Below are positions 49,534 to 57,363 of a DNA stretch of 64,000 nucleotides, piece by piece; the stretch's first letter is position 1; every line of letters starts with the position of its first letter. The position numbers were made by a program, and so were the translations under genes. Source of the stretch: Sphaerisporangium rufum (GTDB taxonomy: Bacteria > Actinomycetota > Actinomycetes > Streptosporangiales > Streptosporangiaceae); the NCBI RefSeq assembly GCF_016863395.1, contig NZ_BOOU01000046.1:62001-126000 (forward strand). Reading direction: 5' to 3'. The notes under the pieces were generated by a model. That model had not been told where the DNA came from and ran no database searches. It was given only the letters and a program-made list of their open reading frames with translations.

Positions 49534-50949
49534 ATGTCGAACGAGTCCTACGAAGACCTCGCCGAGCTCGCCACCGGCGACTACGACCTGGCGGAGCGGC
49601 AGGCGCTGCGGCGGGTCGCCGGTCTGTCCACCGAGCTCGAGGACGTCACCGAGGTCGAGTACCGGCAGCTCCGTCTGGAGCGGGTGGTGCTGGTCGGGGT
49701 GTGGACCACCGGCACCGCGACCGACGCGGAGAACTCCCTGCAGGAGCTGAAGCTGCTCGCCGAGACGGCCGGCTCCCAGGTCCTGGAGGGTCTCATCCAG
49801 CGCCGGCAGCGGCCCGACCCGGCCACCTACATCGGCTCGGGCAAGGCGACCGAGCTGCGCGACATCGTGGTCGCGACCGGCGCGGACACCGTGATCTGCG
49901 ACGGCGAACTCACCCCCGGCCAGCTCCGCCAGCTGGAGGACATCGTCAAGGTCAAGGTCATCGACCGTACGGCGCTGATCCTGGACATCTTCGCCCAGCA
50001 CGCCAAGAGCCGCGAGGGCAAGGCCCAGGTCGAGCTGGCCCAGCTCAGCTACCTGCTGCCCCGCCTGCGCGGCTGGGGCGGCAACCTGTCCCGGCAGGTC
50101 GGCGGCCGGGCCGCCGGCGGCGTCGGCATCGGCGGCCGCGGCCCCGGTGAGACGAAGATCGAGCTGGACCGGCGCCGCATCCGCGAGCGGATGGCCAAGC
50201 TCCGCCGGCAGATCGGCGGCATGTCGGTCGCCCGCGAGACCATGCGGGCCCGGCGGGCGCGGCGCGAGGTGCCGGCGGTCGCCATCGCCGGATACACCAA
50301 CGCCGGCAAGTCGTCGCTGCTCAACCGGATCACCGGCGCGGGCGTGCTGGTGGAGGACGCCCTGTTCGCCACCCTGGACCCGACCGTGCGCCAGGCGCGC
50401 ACCCCGGACGGCCGGCTGTTCACCATCGCCGACACCGTCGGATTCGTCCGGCACCTGCCGCACCAGCTGGTCGAGGCGTTCCGCTCGACGCTGGAGGAGG
50501 TCGGCGAGGCCGATCTGATCCTGCACGTCGTCGACGGCTCGCACCCGGACCCGGAGTCGCAGATCGCCGCGGTCCGCGAGGTGCTCTCCGACATCGAGGG
50601 CGTCCGCGACATCCCGGAGATCATCGTGATCAACAAGGCGGACGCCGTCGATCCGGTGGTCCTCACCCGGCTCACGATGCGCGAGCGGCGCAGCGTGGTG
50701 GTCTCCGCCCGCACCGGCGCGGGGATCGACGAGGTGCTCGCCCTGATCGAGCGGGACCTGCCCCGGCTGGACCACCACGTCCACCTGCTGGTCCCCTACG
50801 ACCGGGGCGACCTGATCGCCCGGGCCCACCAGGAGGGCGAGGTGCTGTCGGTCGACCACACCGGCGACGGCACCGTGCTGCGGGCCAGGGTGCCGGCCGG
50901 GCTCTACCACGAGCTCGAGCGCACCGCCAAGCCGGTCGAGACGGTCTGA
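49534..50949 (+). CDS. hflX: GTPase HflX
   Basis: 471-aa ribosome-associated GTPase that splits stalled or hibernating ribosomes. The N-terminal HflX domain (GSQVLEGLIQRRQRPDPATY, IGSGKATELRDIV) and the Gly-rich bridge (GGRAAGGVGIGGRGPGETKI) precede the G domain: G1 GYTNAGKSSL, G2/G3 LFATLDPTVR and DTVGFVRHLP, G4 NKAD and G5 VSARTG. The start is uncertain. AAGGGAG, the only strong ribosome site, precedes an in-frame ATA at 49513. I use ATG 49534 (MSNESYEDLAEL), seven codons later; GTG 49474 is also possible. Confidence 0.92.
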   Translation: MSNESYEDLAELATGDYDLAERQALRRVAGLSTELEDVTEVEYRQLRLERVVLVGVWTTGTATDAENSLQELKLLAETAGSQVLEGLIQRRQRPDPATYIGSGKATELRDIVVATGADTVICDGELTPGQLRQLEDIVKVKVIDRTALILDIFAQHAKSREGKAQVELAQLSYLLPRLRGWGGNLSRQVGGRAAGGVGIGGRGPGETKIELDRRRIRERMAKLRRQIGGMSVARETMRARRARREVPAVAIAGYTNAGKSSLLNRITGAGVLVEDALFATLDPTVRQARTPDGRLFTIADTVGFVRHLPHQLVEAFRSTLEEVGEADLILHVVDGSHPDPESQIAAVREVLSDIEGVRDIPEIIVINKADAVDPVVLTRLTMRERRSVVVSARTGAGIDEVLALIERDLPRLDHHVHLLVPYDRGDLIARAHQEGEVLSVDHTGDGTVLRARVPAGLYHELERTAKPVETV

Positions 50950-50956
50950 ACCACCC

Positions 50957-50988
50957 GGGCCGGCGCGGGTTTCCTCCCGCGCCGGCCC
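50957..50988. terminator. Bidirectional terminator between hflX and the PP2C gene
   Basis: GGGCCGGCGCGGG and CCCGCGCCGGCCC form a perfect 13-bp stem with the loop TTTCCT, 8 bases after hflX and 6 bases from the stop of the opposing gene. Confidence 0.8.
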
Positions 50989-50994
50989 GCCACG

Positions 50995-52572
50995 TCAGCA
51001 GGTGCGGCGCAGCGCCACGATCGCCACGTCGTCCTCCCGCGGGCCGAAATGGTCGATCAGCCGGTCACAGAAGGCCTCCAGGTCCTGGCCGGCCGACATG
51101 GCGAGCGTGCGCACCACTTCCAGGCTCTGGTCCAGCGGCACGTCGCGGTCCTCGATCAGCCCGTCGGTGAACATCAGCAGCGCCCCCTCCGGCGGGATCC
51201 GCAGCCGGTCCACCCGGTACCGCTCCGGCGCGGCTCCGATGAGCAGATTGCCCCAGTCCAGGTAGACCGCCTCACCGTCCCCGACGATCACCGGGGGGAT
51301 GTGGCCGGCGTTCGCCATCTCGATCTCGCCGGTGGCGGTGTCCATCAGCAGCAGGCACACCGTGGCGGTCATGCCGGGGTGGTAGTGGCGCAGCACGTCG
51401 TTCAGCCGGCCCATGAGCCGGCCGAGATCGCGTTCCTCCACCGCCAGCGCGCGCAGCGCGTGCCGCAGCTCGGCCATGATCGTCGCCGCGTGCAGCGAGT
51501 GGCCCTGTACGTCGCCGATGCCCACCAGCAGCCGGTCGCCGAGCCGCATCACCTCGTAGAAGTCGCCGCCCACCTCCACGTTGTCCACCGCGGGCTGGTA
51601 GCGCACGGCGAGCTCCAGGCCCGCCGGTGAGGGGATGTGCGAGGGCAGGAAGCTGCGCTGCAAGGTCAGCGCGATCAGGTGCTCCTCGGCATAGGTGCGC
51701 AGCGCGTCCGCCGCGATGGCCAGCGCCTGGCAGAGCTGCTTGAGGATGTTCGCCTCATCGGCGTCCAGATCCTCCAGGGCCTCGACACCGAGGACCACGG
51801 GGGTCCGGCCGACGCGGGTGCGGGAGATGACGCCGAACATGCCGATCCGGATGGTGGCGTTCGGCACCACCCGCAGCCACTCGCCGAGCGTCGCGGAGAA
51901 CTCCGCGGTGCCCGCCGCGTCACCGAGCGCGATCGCGCTGACCCGGTCCAGCGCGTCCGGCACCACCGGCTGGTAGATCGCCTCGTCGCCGGGGACGATG
52001 ACCGAACAGCGGCGGGTCCGGCCGTCCAGGCCCATCGCCAGCGCGCCGGCCCGCCGGTCCAGGATCTCCGCGGTGCCCTCGACCGCGGCCCGCAGCATCT
52101 GGTCGAACGTGGCGCTGGCATTGATCTTCAGGGTGACCTGGGTCAGCGCGCCGAGCCGGTGCGCCATCAGCTCCGCCCGCTGCCGGGCCCGGTAGTAACG
52201 CAACGTCGCCTGGACGGTCGCGATGAACTCCTCGGGCTCGATCGGCTCGGCCATGTAGCCGTCGGCGCCGCGGTCCAGGCCGTGCGCGCGGTCCAGCACC
52301 GAGATGGCGTGCGCCGAGATCTGGATCACCGGGATCGCGGCGGTCGTCGGATCGCCCTTGATCCGCTCGCACACCTCGTACCCGTCGATGTCCGGCAGCC
52401 GCACGTCCAGGATGACCAGGTCCGGGGAGATCGCCCGCACCTTCTCCAGCGCCTCCTGGCCGCAGGTGGCCTCCACGACCTCGTGACCGACCCGGCGCAG
52501 CCAGCTGCCGAGGATGTAGCGCTTGGTCGGGGTGTCGTCCACCACCAGGATGGTCGCGGGATTCTCGTTCAT
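50995..52572 (-). CDS. Response regulator with GAF-like and SpoIIE-type PP2C phosphatase domains
   Basis: 525-aa output protein of the stressosome-like module. Receiver domain (1-130): acidic Asp12/Asp13, phospho-acceptor Asp56 in VILDVRLPDIDG, Ser86. The invariant Lys is Glu109 (GYMAEPIEPEE). A helix and a GAF-like domain (about 150-320) follow, then a PP2C/SpoIIE domain (about 330-525) with VGGDFYEVMRLG, VGIGDVQGHSLHAA, NAGHIPPVIV and MFTDGLIEDR metal-binding blocks. It resembles RsbU/RsbP phosphatases that dephosphorylate an anti-anti-sigma factor. ATG 52572 has a GAGGGAG site. It follows the kinase gene by 95 bases. Confidence 0.88.
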   Translation of the reverse strand: MNENPATILVVDDTPTKRYILGSWLRRVGHEVVEATCGQEALEKVRAISPDLVILDVRLPDIDGYEVCERIKGDPTTAAIPVIQISAHAISVLDRAHGLDRGADGYMAEPIEPEEFIATVQATLRYYRARQRAELMAHRLGALTQVTLKINASATFDQMLRAAVEGTAEILDRRAGALAMGLDGRTRRCSVIVPGDEAIYQPVVPDALDRVSAIALGDAAGTAEFSATLGEWLRVVPNATIRIGMFGVISRTRVGRTPVVLGVEALEDLDADEANILKQLCQALAIAADALRTYAEEHLIALTLQRSFLPSHIPSPAGLELAVRYQPAVDNVEVGGDFYEVMRLGDRLLVGIGDVQGHSLHAATIMAELRHALRALAVEERDLGRLMGRLNDVLRHYHPGMTATVCLLLMDTATGEIEMANAGHIPPVIVGDGEAVYLDWGNLLIGAAPERYRVDRLRIPPEGALLMFTDGLIEDRDVPLDQSLEVVRTLAMSAGQDLEAFCDRLIDHFGPREDDVAIVALRRTC

Positions 52573-52667
52573 ACTCCCTCTTCGGTCGGCCCGCGGCGTC
52601 GGGCCGCATACCGTGCGGGTGGACTTCCCCACCGTCGGCCGATCACGCCTGCGGCCGGCCGGGACCG

Positions 52668-54071
52668 CTACGCGCTCGCCGGCGGGGCCGCGGGGCCGTG
52701 CTGCGGGTCGTCGCGCGCCGGCCGCCCCCCGTCGTCCTGACCCTCCGGTGCCAGCGGCAACCGCACCGCGACCGTCGTGCCCTCGCCGGGAACGCTCGTC
52801 AGATGCAGGCTACCTCCCAGTACGCCCGCCAGCCGCCGCGCGTACGGCAGCCCGAGCCCGGTACCGGACGCCTTCACCTGCAGGGCGCCGGGCACCTGGT
52901 AGAACTCCTCGAAGACCCGGGCCTGGAGCTCTTCGGGGATGCCGATGCCGGTGTCGGACACCTCCAGCACCACCTCGCCGGCTTCCTCGTCGACCCGGCC
53001 GCGCAGCGCCACCTCCCCTGACTCGGTGTACTTCAGGGCGTTCGACAGCAGGTTGCGCAGCACGCGCGTCAGCAGCACCTCGTCGGTCAGCAGGGTCGCC
53101 GGGACCGCGGAGACGTCCACGACCAGCCGGACCTCGGTGCCGGTGGTCGGGTGCAGCGTCATCCGCAGCCGGTCGGCGAGCGCCGGCAGGTCGACGGCCG
53201 AGCGCTGGGAGGTGAGGCGGCCGGACTCGGCCTTCGCCATGTCCAGCAGCTCGCTGACCAGGCCGAGCAGCGTCTGCGCCGAGGCGCCGATCAGCTCCAC
53301 CTGCAACTGCTGCTCGGCGCTCAGCTCGTCGCCGCCCGGCCCGAGCAGCAGGCGGGTCAGCCCGATGACCGAGTTGAGCGGGGTGCGCAGCTCGTGGCTG
53401 ATCGTCGCCCAGAAGCGCTTCCTGGCCTCGCCGGCCTCGCGGAGCTGCGCCGACTTCTCGTCCAGCTCGGCGTACAGTGCCACCACGCCGCGGTTGGTCT
53501 CCTCCAGCTCTTCGGAGAGCTGGTTGTACAGGGCGAAGACCCCCTGGTTGGTCTCCTCCAGCTCGGCGTTGACCCGCAGCAGGCTCTCGCGCTGCCGCCG
53601 GGAGTCGTCCAGCGCGGCGGCCAGCTCGCGGTTGCGCTGGCGCAGCTCGTCCAGGGCGCTGGTCGGGGCCAGCTCGATGAGCCGGTCGCGAATGCCCCCG
53701 AGGTCACCCTGCGGCCGGCTGAGCGTGGGCGGCAGGTGCTTCACCATGACGACCCGATGGCCGGCCTCGTCGTGCTCGAGCGTGTCCATCAGCCGCCCGG
53801 CCAGGGTGACCCCGCCCGGCTCGACCGGGTCCGGCCCGGCGGTGTAGCCGATGTCGATGATCAGCCCGAGGTCGTCGTCCAGCCGGAACGTCACCTCGGC
53901 GTCCCGGACGCCGGTGACGATCTCCCGGCCGACCTCGCTGAGCGCGGTCCCCACCCGGATCTGGTCGAGGTCGTCCAGCCCGACCGCCTCGGCCACCTCC
54001 CGGCCGAGCTGCCGCACGGTGAAGACGTCCCGGTCGTCCCGGACCGCCACCGTGATCAGGTCTCGGGTCAC
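52668..54071 (-). CDS. Histidine kinase with a degenerate RsbT-like N-terminal domain
   Basis: 467-aa soluble kinase without membrane helices. Residues 1-125 follow the RsbT pattern (VRQLGREVAEAVGLDDLDQI, then RVGTALSEVGREIV) but the ATP lid and Gly boxes are worn (IDIGYTAGPDP instead of DxGPGI). A coiled coil (about 140-220; repeated ELEETNQGVFALYNQLSEEL and ELEETNRGVVALYAELDEK) leads to HisKA (FWATISHELRTPLNSVIGLT) and HATPase (NLLSNALKYTESG, VSDTGIGIP, GTGLGLPYARRLA). It starts with GTG in a GTGA overlap with the ATPase-phosphatase gene. The next gene encodes its probable response regulator. Confidence 0.87.
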   Translation of the reverse strand: MTRDLITVAVRDDRDVFTVRQLGREVAEAVGLDDLDQIRVGTALSEVGREIVTGVRDAEVTFRLDDDLGLIIDIGYTAGPDPVEPGGVTLAGRLMDTLEHDEAGHRVVMVKHLPPTLSRPQGDLGGIRDRLIELAPTSALDELRQRNRELAAALDDSRRQRESLLRVNAELEETNQGVFALYNQLSEELEETNRGVVALYAELDEKSAQLREAGEARKRFWATISHELRTPLNSVIGLTRLLLGPGGDELSAEQQLQVELIGASAQTLLGLVSELLDMAKAESGRLTSQRSAVDLPALADRLRMTLHPTTGTEVRLVVDVSAVPATLLTDEVLLTRVLRNLLSNALKYTESGEVALRGRVDEEAGEVVLEVSDTGIGIPEELQARVFEEFYQVPGALQVKASGTGLGLPYARRLAGVLGGSLHLTSVPGEGTTVAVRLPLAPEGQDDGGRPARDDPQHGPAAPPASA

Positions 54072-55078
54072 GGCGTCGCACGCACCACGAGGACGCAGGC
54101 GTCGTCCCGCCGGATGGCCCAGTCCCGCAGCAGGGTGCCCGCGATGACGTGCGCGCCGTGCCGCAGCAGGCGCGGGTAACCGGTCAGGTCCCACCGCTCG
54201 GTGAGGCCGTCGGAGTGCATCACCACCACGCCGTGCGGCGGCAGCTCGTAGTCGAACTCGCGGATCCGCCGAGCGTTGTGGCCGGCGATCCCGGGCACCG
54301 AGACCAGCCCCTGGCGGCCGTCGAAGCCGGCGATCCACCCGGAGATATTGCCCACGCCGGCGTAGGTGACCCGCCCGGCCGCCCGGTCGACGCGCGCGAC
54401 GGCCACCGCGCCGCCGCGGGTCTGCCCGAGAGAGCGGTGCACCCGCTCCACCAGCCGGCCCGGCGGCTCCGGCGGGGCGGCGGCGAACACGCGGACGGCC
54501 TCCTGGGAGGCCGCCGCCGCCTGCACGCCGTGCCCGAGCCCGTCGCACACGATGGCGGTGATCACCCCGGCGGACTCGTGGAAGGCGTAGGCGTCACCGC
54601 TGATCACTTCCTCGCCGACCGGCCGGGTCAGCCCGCAGGCGCCGCCGTCCGGCGGCTCGGCGCCGCGCATGGTGAAGTGCATGCTCAGCACGGTGCCCTT
54701 GCCGGGCAGCGAGTGGAGGTCGTAGGCGTCGCTGAGCCGGGTGATCGCGCCCAGGCCGATGCCGAGCGTGCCGGTGGTGGAGTAGCCGTCCCGGATGGAG
54801 GCGAGTGTGTCGGCCATGCCGGGCCCGCGGTCGATCGCCATGACCTCGATGGACGTCTCCGCCCTGGGATGCGGGCGGATCAGCATCTGGCCGTCGGCGG
54901 CGTGCTTGACCAGGTTGGAGGCGGCCTCACTCACCGCGACCGCCACCTGGCCGACGTGCTCCTCGTCGAAGCCGCGGGCGGCGGCGAGCTGGCTGGCCGC
55001 CCGGCGGGCCGCGCCGATCGCGCTGGAGTCCTCCACCCGCAGCCAGGTATCCGATGGCCTCGGGGTCAGCGGGTCCAT
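54068..55078 (-). CDS. RsbT-like ATPase fused to PP2C phosphatase (RsbX-like)
   Basis: 336-aa fusion protein. Residues 1-140 are an anti-sigma-type HATPase (VGQVAVAVSEAASNLVKHAA N-box, IDRGPGMADTL, LGIGLGAITRLSD). Residues 150-336 are a compact SpoIIE/PP2C domain (EEVISGDAYAFHES, AIVCDGLGHGVQAA, VGNISGWIAG, VVMHSDGLTERWDL). In Bacillus, RsbX dephosphorylates RsbR/RsbS to reset the stressosome; this protein probably does so here. ATG 55078 (MDPLTPRPSDTW) overlaps rsbT by 13 bases. Its stop overlaps the kinase start. Confidence 0.86.
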   Translation of the reverse strand: MDPLTPRPSDTWLRVEDSSAIGAARRAASQLAAARGFDEEHVGQVAVAVSEAASNLVKHAADGQMLIRPHPRAETSIEVMAIDRGPGMADTLASIRDGYSTTGTLGIGLGAITRLSDAYDLHSLPGKGTVLSMHFTMRGAEPPDGGACGLTRPVGEEVISGDAYAFHESAGVITAIVCDGLGHGVQAAAASQEAVRVFAAAPPEPPGRLVERVHRSLGQTRGGAVAVARVDRAAGRVTYAGVGNISGWIAGFDGRQGLVSVPGIAGHNARRIREFDYELPPHGVVVMHSDGLTERWDLTGYPRLLRHGAHVIAGTLLRDWAIRRDDACVLVVRATP

Positions 55079-55485
55079 TTCGTCACCGTCACGACGGTCC
55101 CCCGGCCGGGGTCCGAATCGAGGGTGAACTCGTCGACCAGCCGGCGGCTGCCGCTCAGCCCCAGGCCCAGGCCGCCGCCGCTGCTCCATCCGTCGGTGAG
55201 GGCGAGGTCGAGGTCGGAGATGCCCGGACCGTTGTCGCTGAACACCAGGCGCAGGCCGCGCCGCATGCCGTTCTGCACGACCTCGATGCAGGCCTGCCCG
55301 CCGCCGGCGTGCACCAGCGTGTTGCGGGCCAGCTCGCTGGCCGCGGTGACCACCTTGGTCTGGTCGACGAGGGACAGGCCGAGGTCGATGGCATGCGCCC
55401 GCACCTTCTGGCGGACGATGACCACGTCGTCGTTGGAGGTGATGGAGAGTTGTTCCATTGTGCCGGCCGCCCCCGGGCGGTTCAC
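55066..55485 (-). CDS. rsbT: RsbT-like serine/threonine protein kinase
   Basis: GHKL-type kinase of the stressosome, closely following Bacillus RsbT: VVTAASELARNTLVHAGGGQ (N-box), VFSDNGPGISDLDLALTDGW (G1), GGGLGLGLSGSRRLVDEFTL (G2) and the end GTVVTVTKWTR. It should phosphorylate RsbR and RsbS and then be released to a downstream partner. Two starts fit: GTG 55485, in a GTGA overlap with the rsbS stop (139 aa), or ATG 55458 (MEQLSITSNDD, 130 aa). The coupled GTG matches the style of this operon. Confidence 0.9.
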   Translation of the reverse strand: MNRPGAAGTMEQLSITSNDDVVIVRQKVRAHAIDLGLSLVDQTKVVTAASELARNTLVHAGGGQACIEVVQNGMRRGLRLVFSDNGPGISDLDLALTDGWSSGGGLGLGLSGSRRLVDEFTLDSDPGRGTVVTVTKWTR

Positions 55486-55871
55486 TGCCCGACCGCGGAC
55501 AGGTCGTCGAGGGGGGCCGAGGCGGTCCGGCCGAGCAGGGCGATGCCCTTCTCCAGGTCCAGGGCGGTGCGCAGCCCGCCCAAGGAGAGTCCGAGTTCGA
55601 CGAGGGTGATGGCCACCGCCGGGCGCATGCCCACCACGATGGTCTCGGCGTCCAGCATCCGGGACATCCCGGCGATCGTGGAGAGCATGCGACCGACGAA
55701 GGAGTCGACGATCTCGACCGCGGTGATGTCGATGATGACGCCGACCGCTCCGGTCGCCACCACGCGCTCGGCGAGGTCCTCCTGGAGCGTCAGCACCGAC
55801 TGGTCGTCCAGGTCACCCTGGATGGACACCAGCAGCACGTCGCCGATCTTGAGAATGGGCACCCGGTCCAT
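55482..55871 (-). CDS. rsbS: Stressosome scaffold RsbS (STAS domain)
   Basis: 129-aa single STAS domain. VEIVDSFVGRMLSTIAGMSR carries the phospho-acceptor serine (Ser57, equivalent to Ser59 of Bacillus RsbS), and VVGMRPAVAITLVELGLSLG is the second family block. With RsbR it builds the stressosome shell that holds RsbT until stress triggers phosphorylation. The ATG comes 1 base after the rsbR stop (TGACATG). Confidence 0.93.
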   Translation of the reverse strand: MDRVPILKIGDVLLVSIQGDLDDQSVLTLQEDLAERVVATGAVGVIIDITAVEIVDSFVGRMLSTIAGMSRMLDAETIVVGMRPAVAITLVELGLSLGGLRTALDLEKGIALLGRTASAPLDDLSAVGQ

Positions 55872-55872
55872 G

Positions 55873-56736
55873 TCAGGCCTCCTCCGCGCGGACCGACACC
55901 CGGGTCCGGCGCCGGTTCACGACCTCGACCCCGCTCTGCCGCAGGGCGAAGGCGAGCGCGTCGGCGAGGGTCGCCTTGGTCACGATGTCGCCGAACTCGA
56001 TGCCCAGGGTGACGATCGTGTGCGCGATCTGCGGGCGGATGCCGGAGATGATGCAGTGGGCGCCCATCAGGCGGGCGGCCATCACCGTCTTGAGCAGGTG
56101 CTGGGCCACCTGGGTGTCCACCGCCGGGACGCCGGTGATGTCGATCACCGCGTACTCCGAGCCGGTGTCCACCAGGGTCTGCAGCAGCTTCTCCATCACG
56201 ACCTGGGTGCGGGCGGAGTCGAGCGTGCCGACCAGCGGCACCGCGACGATGCCGTCCCACAGCTTCACCACCGGGGTGGACAGCTCCAGCAGTTGCTCGG
56301 TCTGGTCGGCGATGATCTTCTCGCGGGCGGCGGTGTAGGCCTCGAAGGTGTAAAGGCCGAGCTCGTCGATGGTGCGGGACAGGCTGATGTAGCCGTGCAG
56401 CACCTCCTCGCCGCCGTCCGCCTCGACCAGCTCGTACACCGCTTCCTTGAGGGTGAAGACGGCCAGCGCGGTCTCGCCGGGGGTGAAGCCCTGGCGCGCG
56501 CGGGTGCGGGAGAGATCGGCGAGCAGGCCCCGCAGGTCGGCGCCGCCGTCGGGCGACTCCGACGAGCGCAGCAAGGCCCGGAGCAGGTCCCGCAGCTCAC
56601 GGCGGACGTCGCTGTCGACGACCCGGCCACGCAGCGGGGCGTTCGAGATCTCGACCCAGCGGTCGACCAGGCGGTCCTCGTTCTCGCGCATAAGATCTTC
56701 GATGCGCCGCCTGCTGCTGCTCTCCTGCACGGTCAA
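55873..56736 (-). CDS. rsbR: RsbR-type stressosome sensor (RsbRD + STAS)
   Basis: 287-aa protein. Residues 1-150 form an all-helical RsbRD-type sensor domain (RENEDRLVDRWVEISNAPLR, TLKEAVYELVEADGGEEVLH), not the haem-free globin of Bacillus RsbRA. Residues 155-280 form the STAS domain (LWDGIVAVPLVGTLDSARTQ). Both phospho-threonines are kept: Thr208 in AVDTQVAQHLL and Thr240 in GIRPQIAHTIVTLGI. Start is TTG 56736 or GTG 56730 (two codons later). GGGGAGA lies just upstream. It is the first gene of the module. Confidence 0.9.
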   Translation of the reverse strand: MTVQESSSRRRIEDLMRENEDRLVDRWVEISNAPLRGRVVDSDVRRELRDLLRALLRSSESPDGGADLRGLLADLSRTRARQGFTPGETALAVFTLKEAVYELVEADGGEEVLHGYISLSRTIDELGLYTFEAYTAAREKIIADQTEQLLELSTPVVKLWDGIVAVPLVGTLDSARTQVVMEKLLQTLVDTGSEYAVIDITGVPAVDTQVAQHLLKTVMAARLMGAHCIISGIRPQIAHTIVTLGIEFGDIVTKATLADALAFALRQSGVEVVNRRRTRVSVRAEEA

Positions 56737-57252
56737 GACATCTCCCCGCGGGCTTCTACATCTTGTTCTTCAGTCTTCGCGGGCGTGGTGCCCGCCTGAA
56801 GGCTACACGGCTCCCCGTAAGATCATTCCGCCCGCCCGCCTGCCCGACATATAGCCCAAGCGTCAATAAAATGGGCAAACCGCCTTGAAGCGCATCTACC
56901 TGGGGTAACTTCGCATAAGTGCAGGAAGTGGCAGTGGCCCGTGGTGCTCGGTTATTGCTACGATATGGAAACCCTGACAAGGCATTCTGGCGTTGGTCTC
57001 GCATGATGACGTGTGTGACTCCTGTTGCGGCAGGGGGCCGGGGCGACACCAGGCGGCACCCACAGGGCAGATCAGACATGCCAGGGCGCGCGGCGCACCG
57101 CCGTGCCCGCGAGGAGAACAAGCGGCGTTCTTCCCGATAAGCCTGTACATCGAGCCGACCTGTGAAATAACGTAACTGAACTGAAATCGCCCGGCCATGA
57201 TCGCGGCGATACCGTCATCGCACCCGGTGCGGATGAGATCAGGAGACCCCCC
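56737..57252. other. Divergent intergenic region between rsbR and hutI (516 bases)
   Basis: No convincing gene. It is clearly more AT-rich than its surroundings at 56820-57000 and 57120-57190. On the minus strand TTGCCC...TATATG (near 56870-56845, spacing 19) is a poor sigma-70-like promoter candidate for rsbR. I do not find a good GNNT-N14-16-GGGTAY sigma-B promoter. On the plus strand the AT-rich stretch 57140-57190 probably promotes the small ORF and hutI. Confidence 0.45.
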
Positions 57253-57363
57253 ATGACGTCCGGAGACGGAGCGGACCCGGCGGGCATGGCGCCCCGAGCC
57301 GACCGGGCCGTCACGGTGTTCCCGGACGACCGCTCGATCCCCACCGGGGTGGTGATGCCATGA
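57253..57363 (+). CDS. 36-codon ORF coupled to hutI
   Basis: MTSGDGADPAGMAPRADRA continues to PTGVVMP and stops at TGA 57361-57363. It has a good AGGAG ribosome site 7 bases before its ATG, and its stop overlaps the hutI ATG (ATGA). hutI has no clear ribosome site of its own. I do not recognise the peptide; it has no His codons, so it is not a classic attenuation leader. It may serve to hand ribosomes to hutI, or be the remnant of an upstream gene. Confidence 0.45.
   Translation: MTSGDGADPAGMAPRADRAVTVFPDDRSIPTGVVMP

Noticed and set aside
56820-56900. Sigma-B-type promoter upstream of rsbR
   Set aside because: GTTT and GGGCTA are present on the minus strand but the spacing is 19 and the -10 does not fit GGGTAY.
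56919-57140. 73-codon plus-strand frame in the rsbR-hutI gap
   Set aside because: Arg-rich, no ribosome site, no family resemblance.
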